Below are positions 34,245-42,562 of a stretch of 64,000 nucleotides of DNA, piece by piece. The notes under the pieces were generated by a model. The model saw nothing but the letters and a program-made list of their open reading frames with translations. It made no database searches and was not told the DNA's origin. Every line of letters starts with the position of its first letter. Position 1 is the stretch's first letter. This DNA comes from Cohnella silvisoli (GTDB lineage Bacteria > Bacillota > Bacilli > Paenibacillales > Paenibacillaceae), in the NCBI RefSeq assembly GCF_021190915.1, contig NZ_JAIOAP010000005.1, positions 248,001 through 312,000 of the forward strand, in the 5' to 3' direction. Position numbers and translations under genes: made by a program.

Positions 34245-34290
34245 CTTGTCCGTTGATATTGTTGTTATTAAAAGATTAAAAGTGATACTA

Positions 34291-35787
34291 TCAGTGGCCC
34301 ATCATCGCGGACGGATCCGGTTTGTCAGCAACGGAGCTTAATCCGCTTGAGGACTCAACCTTAGGCTTGCGAAGCAAGAAAGCGAGCGCGAAGCCGGCAA
34401 ACGCCAATCCCATGGACAAGAGGAAAGTATCGTCGAAGGCGGATACCATAGCTTCGAGCGGATTCCCGTTTGCCCCAAGTTGAGCCATATGATCTCCGGT
34501 GCGTGTTGTAAGATACCCCGTCAAGCCAGCTACCGCGAACGAGGTCACGACTTGCTGCGCAGCCGTCGTCAGCGGAGTAACGCGGCTCACGAGATGACGA
34601 GGCGCGGCATTCAGAACGTGCGTATTCAGCGACATCATGGAAAGCCCCATTCCCGAGCCGACCATGAATAGAGGAATAAGAATTTGGCTCAGCGGCGTAT
34701 CGAGCTGTGCCCCGGACAATAGGTACAATGCGCCCGAGACGGACAGCATTCCTACGATAGCCAACGGGCGAGCTCCGATTTTGTCGAACAATTTCCCGCC
34801 TATCGGCATGAATATCATCGAACCAATCGCTTGGGGCAGCATGATCATCCCCGTCTCGAATGCCGAGTACTGCATGACATTCTGTAAGTAAACAGGTACG
34901 AGAATCATAGCGCCGAACAAGGCGATTTGCACGATCCAGGTAAGCAGTATTCCCCGCGTGAAATCGGAGGAACGGAAAACGCGCAGCTCCAGGAGCGGCT
35001 GGCGATGGCGAAGCTCCACGATGATGAATATAAGCAGTGCCAATCCGCCGACGGCAAGCGCAATGATCGTCTGATCGGCTGACCAACTGTTCCTGCCTCC
35101 TTCGCTTACGCCGTAGGCGATGCTGGAGAATGCGATCGGAGCAAGGATCATTCCGAGAATATCAAGAGCGGGAGCCTTGCCTTGAGCAATGATCGGCAAG
35201 TATTTCGCACCTACGAGAAGAGCAGCGATCCCGATCGGAACGTTGATCAGGAAGATCCAATGCCAGGTCGCGTTCTCGATCAGCCAGCCCGAAAGCACGG
35301 GACCAAGCGCAGGCGCCATCAGCATCGGAATGCCCAGCATTCCCATTATGGAACCCCGGCGCTCCGGCGGAGCAAGGCGGAAGATCATAGCCATCCCGAT
35401 CGGCATGACCATACCCCCGCCCAGACCTTGGATGACACGGTAAATAATGAGCTGATCGATCGTCTGGGCCGTTGCGCATAGGGCGGATCCCAGCGTAAAT
35501 AGAGCGATCGTGATCATGAATATCCGTTTGGAGCCGAATTTATCGGTCATCCATCCCGCTAGCGGGATAACTGCGGATAAGGCAAGCGTGTAACCCGTGA
35601 ACGTCCATTGGATAGTGTTCAGGGTGCTGCCGAACTCTTCTTGAAATTTGGATAACGCCACGTTAACAACGGTGCTATCCAGAATGACCATAATCATACC
35701 GACGATAACGGCCAATAAAGGGGCAATAATGGTCTTCATCGAGAAAGGTTGGTTCGTCGATGATGACTGGACTGTTTGTGCTGACAT
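34291..35787 (-). CDS. DHA2-family MFS drug exporter
   Basis: This 498-residue exporter starts at MSAQTVQSS (35787), with AGAAGG at good spacing. It has 14 predicted helices with the DHA2 motifs: DSTVVNVALSKF in helix 1, GWMTDKFGSKRI (motif A), YRVIQGLGGGMVMPIG (motif B-like) and GPVLSGWLIENATWHWIFLINVPIG (motif C). It is more like EmrB/LmrB than the two other exporters in this window. It lies 81 bases after the TetR gene at 35890 and ends at a terminator recruited from a toxin-antitoxin remnant. The substrates are unknown. Confidence 0.93.
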   Translation of the reverse strand: MSAQTVQSSSTNQPFSMKTIIAPLLAVIVGMIMVILDSTVVNVALSKFQEEFGSTLNTIQWTFTGYTLALSAVIPLAGWMTDKFGSKRIFMITIALFTLGSALCATAQTIDQLIIYRVIQGLGGGMVMPIGMAMIFRLAPPERRGSIMGMLGIPMLMAPALGPVLSGWLIENATWHWIFLINVPIGIAALLVGAKYLPIIAQGKAPALDILGMILAPIAFSSIAYGVSEGGRNSWSADQTIIALAVGGLALLIFIIVELRHRQPLLELRVFRSSDFTRGILLTWIVQIALFGAMILVPVYLQNVMQYSAFETGMIMLPQAIGSMIFMPIGGKLFDKIGARPLAIVGMLSVSGALYLLSGAQLDTPLSQILIPLFMVGSGMGLSMMSLNTHVLNAAPRHLVSRVTPLTTAAQQVVTSFAVAGLTGYLTTRTGDHMAQLGANGNPLEAMVSAFDDTFLLSMGLAFAGFALAFLLRKPKVESSSGLSSVADKPDPSAMMGH

Positions 35788-35889
35788 AAGTAATAACCTT
35801 CTTTCCATAATGGACTAAACATGGATCTGAGATAGAGAACAATATATAGCACCATTATGAACTGAATATGAACGAATGAACGTATTTCT

Positions 35890-36516
35890 TCAGAGAACCG
35901 AACCGTGCCGCACAAATGGAAATCCCGCTTCCAATTGGGCCAGAGCCTCATCGATCGTCGCGACGAAGTCGGCCTCCGGATTGCTCGAGCAATAAAGCTG
36001 CACGGACATCATCACACCTAACACGGCACCGGCGAATGTGAGTACTTCGAAGTCGTCCCTGGGGCGTTCGAGACGATCCGCCACAATCTCGGCGATCAGC
36101 AGCAGCGAGTCGTTCATCTGAATCAAAGAGGCGGCGCGCAGCTCCGGAACGGATAACATTAAATCCGTGCGTTCGCGTAGGGCGTCCTTCTCCTCCTGGG
36201 AAAACATAGCAAAGCCCGAACTCACTGCCGCCCGCAGCGCTTGGATCGGATTCAGGTCGGGAGGCTGCCCCTGAAACGCACGAATTAGGACTGGATCATA
36301 CTCGTCCTCGAGCACCAACGCTTCCTTAGTCGAGAAATAGCGGAAAAACGTGCTTGGGGAAATTTCGCTCGCCTCCGCGATCTGCTCAATCGTAGTCGCA
36401 TGATAGCCCTGTTCGCGAAACAACCTCAGCGCCTGCTGCTGCAGCGTCATGCGGGTCTTCCGTTTCTTCTTCTCGCGAAGTCCGATCTTCGGCGATTCCG
36501 GTTCGTCTGGGGGCAT
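35890..36516 (-). CDS. TetR/AcrR-family regulator between two exporters
   Basis: The protein has 208 residues. The HTH domain (about 20-65) reads LQQQALRLFREQGYHATTIEQIAEASEISPSTFFRYFSTKEAL. This FFRYF form and the DEYDPVLIRAF segment are those of the AcrR/MftR-like group. The start has GAGGTGATG. It lies 40 bases after the exporter at 36557 and upstream of the one at 34291, all in one direction, so it probably controls both through the dyad near 38125. Confidence 0.9.
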   Translation of the reverse strand: MPPDEPESPKIGLREKKKRKTRMTLQQQALRLFREQGYHATTIEQIAEASEISPSTFFRYFSTKEALVLEDEYDPVLIRAFQGQPPDLNPIQALRAAVSSGFAMFSQEEKDALRERTDLMLSVPELRAASLIQMNDSLLLIAEIVADRLERPRDDFEVLTFAGAVLGVMMSVQLYCSSNPEADFVATIDEALAQLEAGFPFVRHGSVL

Positions 36517-36556
36517 GGCTGCATCACCTCATCTGCGATTTATTTCTATTCGATAC

Positions 36557-38074
36557 TCAGCCTTCCAGGCTCGCTTCCTCTGTCTCCTTGGTAGATGAGA
36601 CGGACAGTACTTCTCTTTTCAAGAACAAGCAAATAAGGATGACGACAAGAGCGAAGACGAATGAAACCCAGTAGAGATGCTGGAAAGCGTCCGAGAAGAC
36701 GGCTTTAATCTGTTCGACCAGCTTCGCATCGAGACCTTTGGGAATTCCGCCCTGAGCGGCAGTGCTGATGCTGTCGACGCTGCCCGCAGGCAATGTGCTG
36801 GTCAGTTTGCCGATTCCGGAAGTAATATGGGCCGCGAGCAAGCTGCCGAAGACGCTGACTCCGATCGTCAATCCGAACGACTGGAACAAAGTGACCGACG
36901 TGAGGGCGACGCCGCTGTTTTCCTTGGCCACCGATTCTTGAACGATCAGGTTGTTGTTAAACAGGACGCCAAAGCCGAGGCCCAGAATGACGAAATAACC
37001 GCAGATTTCGATTATTCGGGTATTCATACCGAGGCCGGTCATCAAAAGGAATCCAATGGCCGGTAACGCCATCGACACGAGGAAGATGGTCCGGTAAGGC
37101 ACCTTGGTCATCAACCGTCCGGACACTACGCTGGAGAGAATCGCTCCGACCATAAGCGGCAAGGTGAGGTAGCCGGATGCGATGGGCGTCAGGCCGAGCA
37201 CATTTTGGGCGAAGAACGGGAATGAGGCGAAGGATCCCATGATACCTATCACCAGCGTAAATACGATTAACGACAATACAACGAACGTGCGATTCTTAAA
37301 GAGGTGCAGAGGCAAAATCGGCTCTTTCGCCTTGAACTCGACGAACACGAATATTCCGAGCAGCACCGCACCGAGCGCCCACAAGCCCGCGATCGTTGGC
37401 GAACCCCATGCATAACCTTCGGTTTCGTGAAGAACCGGAGTAATCAGCAGGGACACGATCGATCCGACGAGCAGGAAAGCGCCTGCCCAGTCGATACTAG
37501 CCTCCTTGTTGCCTTTGGACTCGGTTAAACCGGCCGAAAGTACGATGGCCGCAACGATTCCGACCGGGATATTGACCCAGAAAATCCAGTGCCACGAAAT
37601 ATGCTGCGTCAAGTACCCTCCGATTAGTGGGCCGAGCAGTTGCGGAATAAACATGACGGCGCCAAAAATCCCTTGTGTCTTGGCTCGCTCCTCAACGGTA
37701 AAAGTATCACCAAAAATAACCATGGCAAGCGGCAAGAGGCCTCCCGCACCGATTCCCTGAATGCCGCGTCCCAAGAGCAGCACAGGCATCGAGGTCGCGA
37801 ATCCGCTAATAATCGATCCCGCAATGAACAAGCTCATGCTGAGGATATAAATTCGCTTGCGTCCATACAGATCCGCCAACTTACCCAGAATCGGCATGAA
37901 TGACGTCATCGTCAGCATGTAAATCCCGGCAACCCAACCATACAGCGACAATCCGTTCAAATCGCGAATAATAGTGGGCATGGCGGTACTGACGACCGTT
38001 TCATCGAGCTCAGAGAAAATAATTCCGATAATCAGTCCAATTACAATAAGAGCTTTGTTGTTCGTTCGTTTCAA
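36557..38074 (-). CDS. DHA2-family MFS drug exporter, close paralogue of the one at 15059
   Basis: This 505-residue protein starts at a TTG (38074), with GGGAGG 8 bases upstream; the frame stays open further but without a site. The motifs are those of EmrB/QacA exporters: SELDETVVSTAMPTI in helix 1, GKLADLYGRKR (motif A), GRGIQGIGAGGLLPLA, and GPLIGGYLTQHISWHWIFWVNIPVG (motif C). Long stretches agree with the exporter at 15059, so they stem from a duplication. Each is followed by a different TetR gene. A TTGACA promoter and an imperfect dyad lie upstream. Confidence 0.92.
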   Translation of the reverse strand: MKRTNNKALIVIGLIIGIIFSELDETVVSTAMPTIIRDLNGLSLYGWVAGIYMLTMTSFMPILGKLADLYGRKRIYILSMSLFIAGSIISGFATSMPVLLLGRGIQGIGAGGLLPLAMVIFGDTFTVEERAKTQGIFGAVMFIPQLLGPLIGGYLTQHISWHWIFWVNIPVGIVAAIVLSAGLTESKGNKEASIDWAGAFLLVGSIVSLLITPVLHETEGYAWGSPTIAGLWALGAVLLGIFVFVEFKAKEPILPLHLFKNRTFVVLSLIVFTLVIGIMGSFASFPFFAQNVLGLTPIASGYLTLPLMVGAILSSVVSGRLMTKVPYRTIFLVSMALPAIGFLLMTGLGMNTRIIEICGYFVILGLGFGVLFNNNLIVQESVAKENSGVALTSVTLFQSFGLTIGVSVFGSLLAAHITSGIGKLTSTLPAGSVDSISTAAQGGIPKGLDAKLVEQIKAVFSDAFQHLYWVSFVFALVVILICLFLKREVLSVSSTKETEEASLEG

Positions 38075-38111
38075 AGTCGAAACCTCCCGCTGCGTTATTT
38101 CGCATAATGAG

Positions 38112-38140
38112 AGTCTATATAAAATGATAGTAACTGTCAA
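38112..38140 (-). promoter_or_regulatory. Promoter with imperfect dyad upstream of the 36557 exporter
   Basis: TTGACA (38135-38140, minus strand) and TAGACT (38112-38117) are 17 bases apart. The -35 lies in the imperfect palindrome TGATAGTAACTGTCA, a plausible TetR operator. Confidence 0.55.
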
Positions 38141-38180
38141 ATTAAATAAAATTGCAACCTGTTGATCGGAAAACCAAAAA

Positions 38181-38220
38181 GGACCGCAACAGCCTGCCTC
38201 CCGGCAACCTATCACAGCCC
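38181..38220. repeat. Dispersed hairpin repeat, diverged copy
   Basis: ACCGCAACAGCCTG...CAACCTATCACAGCCC resembles the GCTGCAACAGGT family but pairs poorly. It lies between the exporter promoter and the first toxin gene. Confidence 0.45.
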
Positions 38221-38344
38221 TTAAACCTGCATCCTAAGCGGCTCTTTCACGAACGCTTAATCGTATTCCGGATAAAGGTAAGATAAAAAAGTACAATTGA
38301 ATACTTTGGGTGGGCATGGTTTCCCTTCGAAAGGAGGTGAGGCC

Positions 38345-38440
38345 ATGAAAGTTGAGGACGCGATTACAATCATGATTCTTTTCAGCTCATTTATCGTTGC
38401 TCTTCTTACTTACATCGGGAATAACAACAGGAGAAAGTAA
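38345..38440 (+). CDS. Small hydrophobic type I toxin (holin-like/TxpA-Fst type), copy A
   Basis: A 31-codon gene: an acidic start (MKVEDAITIM), one transmembrane helix (ILFSSFIVALLTYI), and a polar basic tail (GNNNRRK). This is the layout of type I membrane toxins (Fst/TxpA and the putative holin-like toxins of Bacillota), which depolarise the cell membrane. AAAGGAGGTGA lies at ideal distance. It is partly paired with an upstream CCCTT, so translation may be damped. About 75 bases upstream are shared with copy C, including TACAAT, a possible -10. The stop runs into a hairpin terminator shared with an antisense RNA from the other strand. Confidence 0.8.
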   Translation: MKVEDAITIMILFSSFIVALLTYIGNNNRRK

Positions 38441-38551
38441 AAACCCACCCCAAGGTTGACTGCCGAAGGTGGGTTTTTGTCGCTTAACTTGAAGGGGCAT
38501 CCCATCCAAGCCAATTGTATAGGCCGAGTGTTACCAGCACTCGGTCTTTCT
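38438..38551 (-). ncRNA. Antisense antitoxin RNA for toxin copy A
   Basis: On the minus strand TTGTTT (38582-38587) and an extended -10 TGCTAAAAT (TAAAAT at 38558-38563) are 18 bases apart. This predicts a start near 38551. The RNA would begin with the stem-loop CCGAGTG/CACTCGG (38524-38543) and end at GGTGGGTTTTT (38440-38477 hairpin), overlapping the toxin message's 3' end, as in TxpA/RatA. The promoter, stem-loop and terminator are conserved in every complete copy. Confidence 0.7.
38440..38477. terminator. Bidirectional terminator shared by toxin and antitoxin
   Basis: Arms AAAACCCACC and GGTGGGTTTTT have A/T runs on both flanks, so it can end the toxin message and the antisense RNA. Confidence 0.85.
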
Positions 38552-38652
38552 AATGTTATTTTAGCATATGCGTTGCAGGTAAAACAATTGCTTAAGGACA
38601 TACTCCTCATTGTTTTGTTGAAAGTTGAGAGCTGAAAGATCGCTTTGCCTTT

Positions 38653-39798
38653 TTAAAGGGTCTCATAATCGAGCATGACGTCACTATCGGGGTTCAAATA
38701 CCACTTGCCGTCGGAAGCTTTGACTAACGACAAGAGCATATAGCTCCGAAAATGGGGCTGCTCGCTGTTCTTCTTGTCTCTAATCGTACGTACTACATAA
38801 ATGGTCGCTTTATTCGGCTCATAAGAAACAACTGCCGCTTTTTCCGTTGCGTATTCGAAATCTTGATTGAGAAATTTGTATTGATAAACGAGCTCCAACT
38901 CGCCCCTGCTCGAAATGCCGACACCAAGCGGCGCATCGGGATTTAGGATCGCGACTAGCTCTTTGGCATTTTCTTCGTTCAGCGCCTTTACACTAGCCTC
39001 CATCAGGGCAACGATGGCTGACTTATCGGTCTCAGGCACAACCGCTTCCTTTTGCAAAAGGGATTTGAAATCGAGATATTCTGTTTCGGATTGAATGTCG
39101 TGGATTGTCCAGCGATTGCCATTTCCGCGTTCCATTTCAATCGTCGCATGTTCGATGCGATCCAGCAGCTCGTCCCCGCTTTTCCGAATTGTCACGTCCG
39201 CCGACACTGTTGCGTACGTTCCCCACGATCGCAATTCGAAGCCCGTTATCGACGAAACGCCGCCGGCCGTTTGATAGTGCGTGTCAATAACAGCACGGAT
39301 GGCCCTTAGATCCGCTTTCTTCGGCTTTCCCCACGGATCCTCATATACTTTAAGTATCTTCTTATCCGAATAATAATCCGCATTTAAATAACTAGTTGCA
39401 TGAAACAAATGGTTTAAGACTAATGTATTGGCTCCCGAAGCAATGATCATCGGCGCTTTCGGATCGTACAAAAATCTCATTCCGTTTACGTACGTCGCAC
39501 CCGTCTTCAGATCAATCTTAAATGAGGCGTCTTCCGAATCGGCTGTGATGACCTTTTTGACGGTGTCGTACTTGAACTTATAACCCAATGCCTGGACGAC
39601 GCTGCGAAACTCGACGTACACTCTTCCACCTTGAATGACAGGAGCGGCGGCCGGCCGGATTTCTTTGTCCTGAACGTAAACGCGTATCGGCTTCACGATC
39701 GGCTTTGTCGCAGCGGATACCGAAGTCAAAGACATTAACATTATTGATATAACCAACGGCAGGATTAAAATACTTTTAGCTTGCAGAATTTTCAGCAT
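38653..39798 (-). CDS. Secreted CuAO_N-domain protein
   Basis: The protein has 381 residues. A signal peptide (ILILPLVISIMLMSLTSVSAA, cleaved near residue 30) precedes a copper-amine-oxidase-like N-terminal domain (about 38-155: IRVYVQDKEIRPAAAPVIQGGRVYVEFRSVVQALG). The remaining 220 residues hold a nuclear-transport-factor-like or lipoprotein-type alpha+beta domain (ELVAILNPDAPLGVG, LELVYQYKFLNQDFEY). There is no catalytic motif. It lies between toxin copies A and B and runs toward copy A's antitoxin. It is one of four CuAO_N genes in the window. A wall-associated role is inferred. Confidence 0.85.
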   Translation of the reverse strand: MLKILQAKSILILPLVISIMLMSLTSVSAATKPIVKPIRVYVQDKEIRPAAAPVIQGGRVYVEFRSVVQALGYKFKYDTVKKVITADSEDASFKIDLKTGATYVNGMRFLYDPKAPMIIASGANTLVLNHLFHATSYLNADYYSDKKILKVYEDPWGKPKKADLRAIRAVIDTHYQTAGGVSSITGFELRSWGTYATVSADVTIRKSGDELLDRIEHATIEMERGNGNRWTIHDIQSETEYLDFKSLLQKEAVVPETDKSAIVALMEASVKALNEENAKELVAILNPDAPLGVGISSRGELELVYQYKFLNQDFEYATEKAAVVSYEPNKATIYVVRTIRDKKNSEQPHFRSYMLLSLVKASDGKWYLNPDSDVMLDYETL

Positions 39799-39874
39799 CC
39801 GTTTTATCGCTCCATCACCAAAATGACATTCCTTAATTAGTCATTCGTCAGTTGCTTAGATTATCCTCCAAGCC

Positions 39875-39970
39875 ATGAAAGTTGAGGACGCGATTACAAT
39901 CATGATTCTTTTCAGCTCATTTATCGTTGCTCTTCTTACTTACATCGGAAATAACAACAAGAGAAAGTAA
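39875..39970 (+). CDS. Type I toxin, copy B, without its 5' leader
   Basis: The 31-codon reading frame is intact (MKVEDAITIM...ILFSSFIVALLTYI...GNNNKRK). The conserved leader stops at the codon before ATG: TCCTCCAAGCC replaces the AAAGGAGGTGA region. So neither the ribosome site nor the usual upstream promoter is present. The toxin is probably silent, while its antisense RNA locus is complete. Confidence 0.7.
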   Translation: MKVEDAITIMILFSSFIVALLTYIGNNNKRK

Positions 39971-40081
39971 AAACCCACCCCAAGGTTAGCCGCCGAAGGT
40001 GGGTTTTTGTCGCTTAACTTGAAGGGGCATCCCATCCAAGCCAATTGTATAGGCCGAGTGTTTGCAGCACTCGGTCTTTCT
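39968..40081 (-). ncRNA. Antisense antitoxin RNA for toxin copy B
   Basis: The same parts as copy A: -35 TTGTTT (40112-40117), extended -10 TGCTAAAAT (40088-40093), stem-loop CCGAGTG/CACTCGG and the terminator at 39970-40008. All are intact although the toxin lacks its leader. Confidence 0.65.
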
Positions 40082-40157
40082 AATGCCATTTTAGCATATG
40101 CATTGCAGGTAAAACAATTACTTAACAATTCACAATTGTTGTTTGGGAGGAACAAAT

Positions 40158-40970
40158 TTATTCATAAAAATCTTGCCCTCTATAACCGTTAAAAACAGAT
40201 AGCAACCCGCAAAGTCGAAGCCGTTCTTGATCGACATTTTGTCCTCCGTAAGCTTGAATAAAACGATCTGCATATTTATCACTTTTTAGATTATACTCAA
40301 GCGACCAAAGGCCCCAGAATATATCATAATGACGATCACCCACGCCACTATAACCCACATCAATAAGCCCTCTATTTTCAAAATCATGTACGATCATGTT
40401 TGGTAAGCAGTAGTCCCCATGGACTATTACCTTATCTTCGCAAACATTTCCGTATAAACAAACCATATCTTTGTATGCAGCATCCACGCTTGTATACCCC
40501 AAATATCGAAGAATGCCCTTTTCAGCCTTTCCTTCCTTATAGTTTCCTTCCGCCCGAATAATCATTTCCGATAAACCATTTACCCTAGAGCAGCCTACAT
40601 ATTCGATTCGGTGAAAGCTCGATAGACAGTTAGCAAACACATCCGTTAAACGACTCGGTTGCGCAAGGTACTCGTCACTCGCAGCATCCGTACCCATAAT
40701 CCTGTTCGTAATAAGATAATCTCTTGATTCGTCTGATGTATAAATCAATACATTCGGACAAACCCCGTGTTTTGATAGATAGTCGGTCATTTGTGCTTCT
40801 GACTGCATCTGTCCTTTGGGAGTCACTTTTAGAAAAATACTGTAATTCCGATTTTCTATGCTAAACACAGAAGATCTAACCTTATTCTTAATGACGGAGA
40901 CGGTTGCCCCCTTAAGGAATGATTGTATTCCGGCAGGAAATGTTTCATTTACCTGTCTCTCTGCAATCAG
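40158..40970 (-). CDS. Aminoglycoside phosphotransferase (APH(3')-like), probable CUG start
   Basis: This kinase-fold protein should phosphorylate an aminoglycoside or similar substrate. The catalytic loop is VIVHGDYCLPNMIV and the metal-binding segment LIDVGYSGVGDRHYDI, with FWGLWSLEYN after it, very like APH(3'). From the GTG at 40868 it would have 236 residues and lack the N-terminal strands. The same frame continues upstream through ETFPAGIQSFLKGATVSVI, which matches the expected N-terminus, up to a CTG at 40970 that lies 6 bases after GGGGTGA. No ATG, GTG or TTG is available there. I therefore extend to CTG (270 residues). If CTG is inactive, the gene has lost its start. Confidence 0.75.
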   Translation of the reverse strand: MIAERQVNETFPAGIQSFLKGATVSVIKNKVRSSVFSIENRNYSIFLKVTPKGQMQSEAQMTDYLSKHGVCPNVLIYTSDESRDYLITNRIMGTDAASDEYLAQPSRLTDVFANCLSSFHRIEYVGCSRVNGLSEMIIRAEGNYKEGKAEKGILRYLGYTSVDAAYKDMVCLYGNVCEDKVIVHGDYCLPNMIVHDFENRGLIDVGYSGVGDRHYDIFWGLWSLEYNLKSDKYADRFIQAYGGQNVDQERLRLCGLLSVFNGYRGQDFYE

Positions 40971-41069
40971 ATTATTTCACCCCAATTTCTTTCGCCACAG
41001 CTTAGGAGGCTTTTTTGAAGAGTCGGTGGGTTGAAGCGAAAGCGAATCCCTCCCATAGGCACTTCTCTC

Positions 41070-41843
41070 TTACTCTTGTTCCGCAGTGAAAGGCTTGCCG
41101 CCCCTCTTAAAAGGCGACGACATCATAAGGATGTTGCCATCCGGGTCCTTAAAATAAAACCAAGCATGCTCTCGAACGAGAAGTACTTGATCTACTGTCA
41201 CCCCATATACCGATAAATCCCGATAGGAACGGAACATGGATTCTGTATCCGCTTCCCGGAACGCCTTCACGAAAGACTCGAAAAGTTTGGTATTCGCCTT
41301 TGGATTTGATTCGGTCAGCTTCCCAGTCCGATTTTCTTCTTCTAACCTGTGAAGCTGTCTATCAGCCACCTTCTTCAACCTTGCCCGAGCCCGATGAAGC
41401 ACGGCTTTAATCGCGGACACGGGCAGACCGAGCGCATTTCCCGTTTCCGTGGGAGAGAACCCGAAAACATCCGTCAACAGAATCAATACCGTTTGTCTCG
41501 GCTCCAACGTATCCATGAGATATTCGAGAGATTCACGAACGTCATACCGGCTCCATTCGGAGTATGCCAGTTTGCTCTGGTCTAACAGCAACTCTGGCAA
41601 AAATGTTATTTTCCTCCGACGACAGATATCGAACCAAGCATTCGCCGCAATACGATACAAATACGGTTTGCTTAGTTCCCGCTCCGGCCAACGTTGAAAC
41701 CTCCGAAAAGCTTTTAACATAACCTCTTGAAACAAATCCTCGCTATCCCACTCTGATCCCGTCAGTTTCCTGCAATACCGAAGTAACTCCGGTCTGTACG
41801 GCACCGTTTGCTTATCAAACTCCTCATCAAATGACGTTGCCAT
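41070..41843 (-). CDS. ECF sigma factor with a VOC-like C-terminal tail
   Basis: The protein has 257 residues from the ATG at 41843, five bases after the VOC gene's stop, so translation is coupled. Region 2 is at about 15-85 (ELLRYCRKLTGSEWDSEDLFQEVMLKAF) and region 4 at about 115-165 (LEPRQTVLILLTDVFGFSPTETGNALGLPVSAIKAVLHRARARLKK). ECF41-like factors continue with a SnoaL-like domain. Here FVKAFREADTESMF looks like its start, but the last 40 residues (LLVREHAWFYFKDPDGN at about 221-237, then ILMM) match the end of VOC proteins instead. I infer a recombination that swapped in a VOC tail from a neighbour. Sigma function may be intact. Confidence 0.85.
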   Translation of the reverse strand: MATSFDEEFDKQTVPYRPELLRYCRKLTGSEWDSEDLFQEVMLKAFRRFQRWPERELSKPYLYRIAANAWFDICRRRKITFLPELLLDQSKLAYSEWSRYDVRESLEYLMDTLEPRQTVLILLTDVFGFSPTETGNALGLPVSAIKAVLHRARARLKKVADRQLHRLEEENRTGKLTESNPKANTKLFESFVKAFREADTESMFRSYRDLSVYGVTVDQVLLVREHAWFYFKDPDGNILMMSSPFKRGGKPFTAEQE

Positions 41844-41848
41844 TGATG

Positions 41849-42274
41849 TCAATCCCGTCGATACTTCTGTTTGTGCGGGTAGTAAATAGAGCTCGGCAAT
41901 TCTTCGACAATCCCGATTAAATTGCCATCCAGGTCGAGACATTCAAAGTAACGCACCCCGCCATTGTCATTCACAATGGGAATGACCTCTACACCTTTTT
42001 CCTTAAGAAAGGCATGAGATAATTCGATATCGAAAGACTCGAAATTATAATAGGGGATTTTACGGCCCCCGGCCGCTTCGAACTGTGTCGGCTGAGGACG
42101 GTCTACCTTCCATAAATTCAGGATGGTTGCCTCCCCCGGAAATGCGAGCCCTGTGCAACCTTCAGATTGTTCAATAATCTCAAGCTCGAATACCCGTATG
42201 TACCATTCTGCCGATCTCCGCATATCTGTAACCGGAATAAAGATACCACTGACTTTACTAACTATCTTTGTCAT
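41849..42274 (-). CDS. VOC-family protein cotranscribed with the ECF sigma factor
   Basis: This 141-residue, single VOC module starts at MTKIVSK (42274), preceded by GGAGG; an in-frame ATG 5 codons upstream spans that site itself. It opens GIFIPVTDMRRSAEWYIRVFELE and ends VRYFECLDLDGNLIGIVEE, the usual fold boundaries. The metal-site residues cannot be judged by eye. The ligand is unknown. The sigma gene follows at once, and its own tail resembles the end of a VOC domain, so the pair may have exchanged sequence. Confidence 0.87.
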   Translation of the reverse strand: MTKIVSKVSGIFIPVTDMRRSAEWYIRVFELEIIEQSEGCTGLAFPGEATILNLWKVDRPQPTQFEAAGGRKIPYYNFESFDIELSHAFLKEKGVEVIPIVNDNGGVRYFECLDLDGNLIGIVEELPSSIYYPHKQKYRRD

Positions 42275-42366
42275 GGAACAATCCTCCATATTACTTTTTT
42301 CTTATCATCTATCATAACGAAGATAATCAGCTCATAGATACGGGGGCATTCAAAATATTTGAAATC

Positions 42367-42510
42367 GAGAAAGTAAAAACCCACCCCAAGGTTAGCTGCC
42401 AAAGGTGAGTTTTCGCGTTCCTGTAACTTAGAAGTGTGACATCCCATCCAAGCCAAGCCAATTGTATAGGGCGAGTGTTAGTAGCAGTCGGTCTTTCTAA
42501 TGCCATTTTA
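42367..42510 (-). ncRNA. Orphan antitoxin locus, decaying
   Basis: Only GAGAAAGTAA of the toxin end remains. The antisense part survives with the terminator (AAACCCACC...GGTGAGTTTT, one mismatch), a weakened stem-loop and the -10 TGCTAAAAT (42505-42510), but the -35 is no longer recognisable. It is probably not transcribed. Confidence 0.5.
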
Positions 42511-42562
42511 GCATGTGCAACTCAGGTAAGATATCATTACGCCATTTAGTGTAATATATAAT

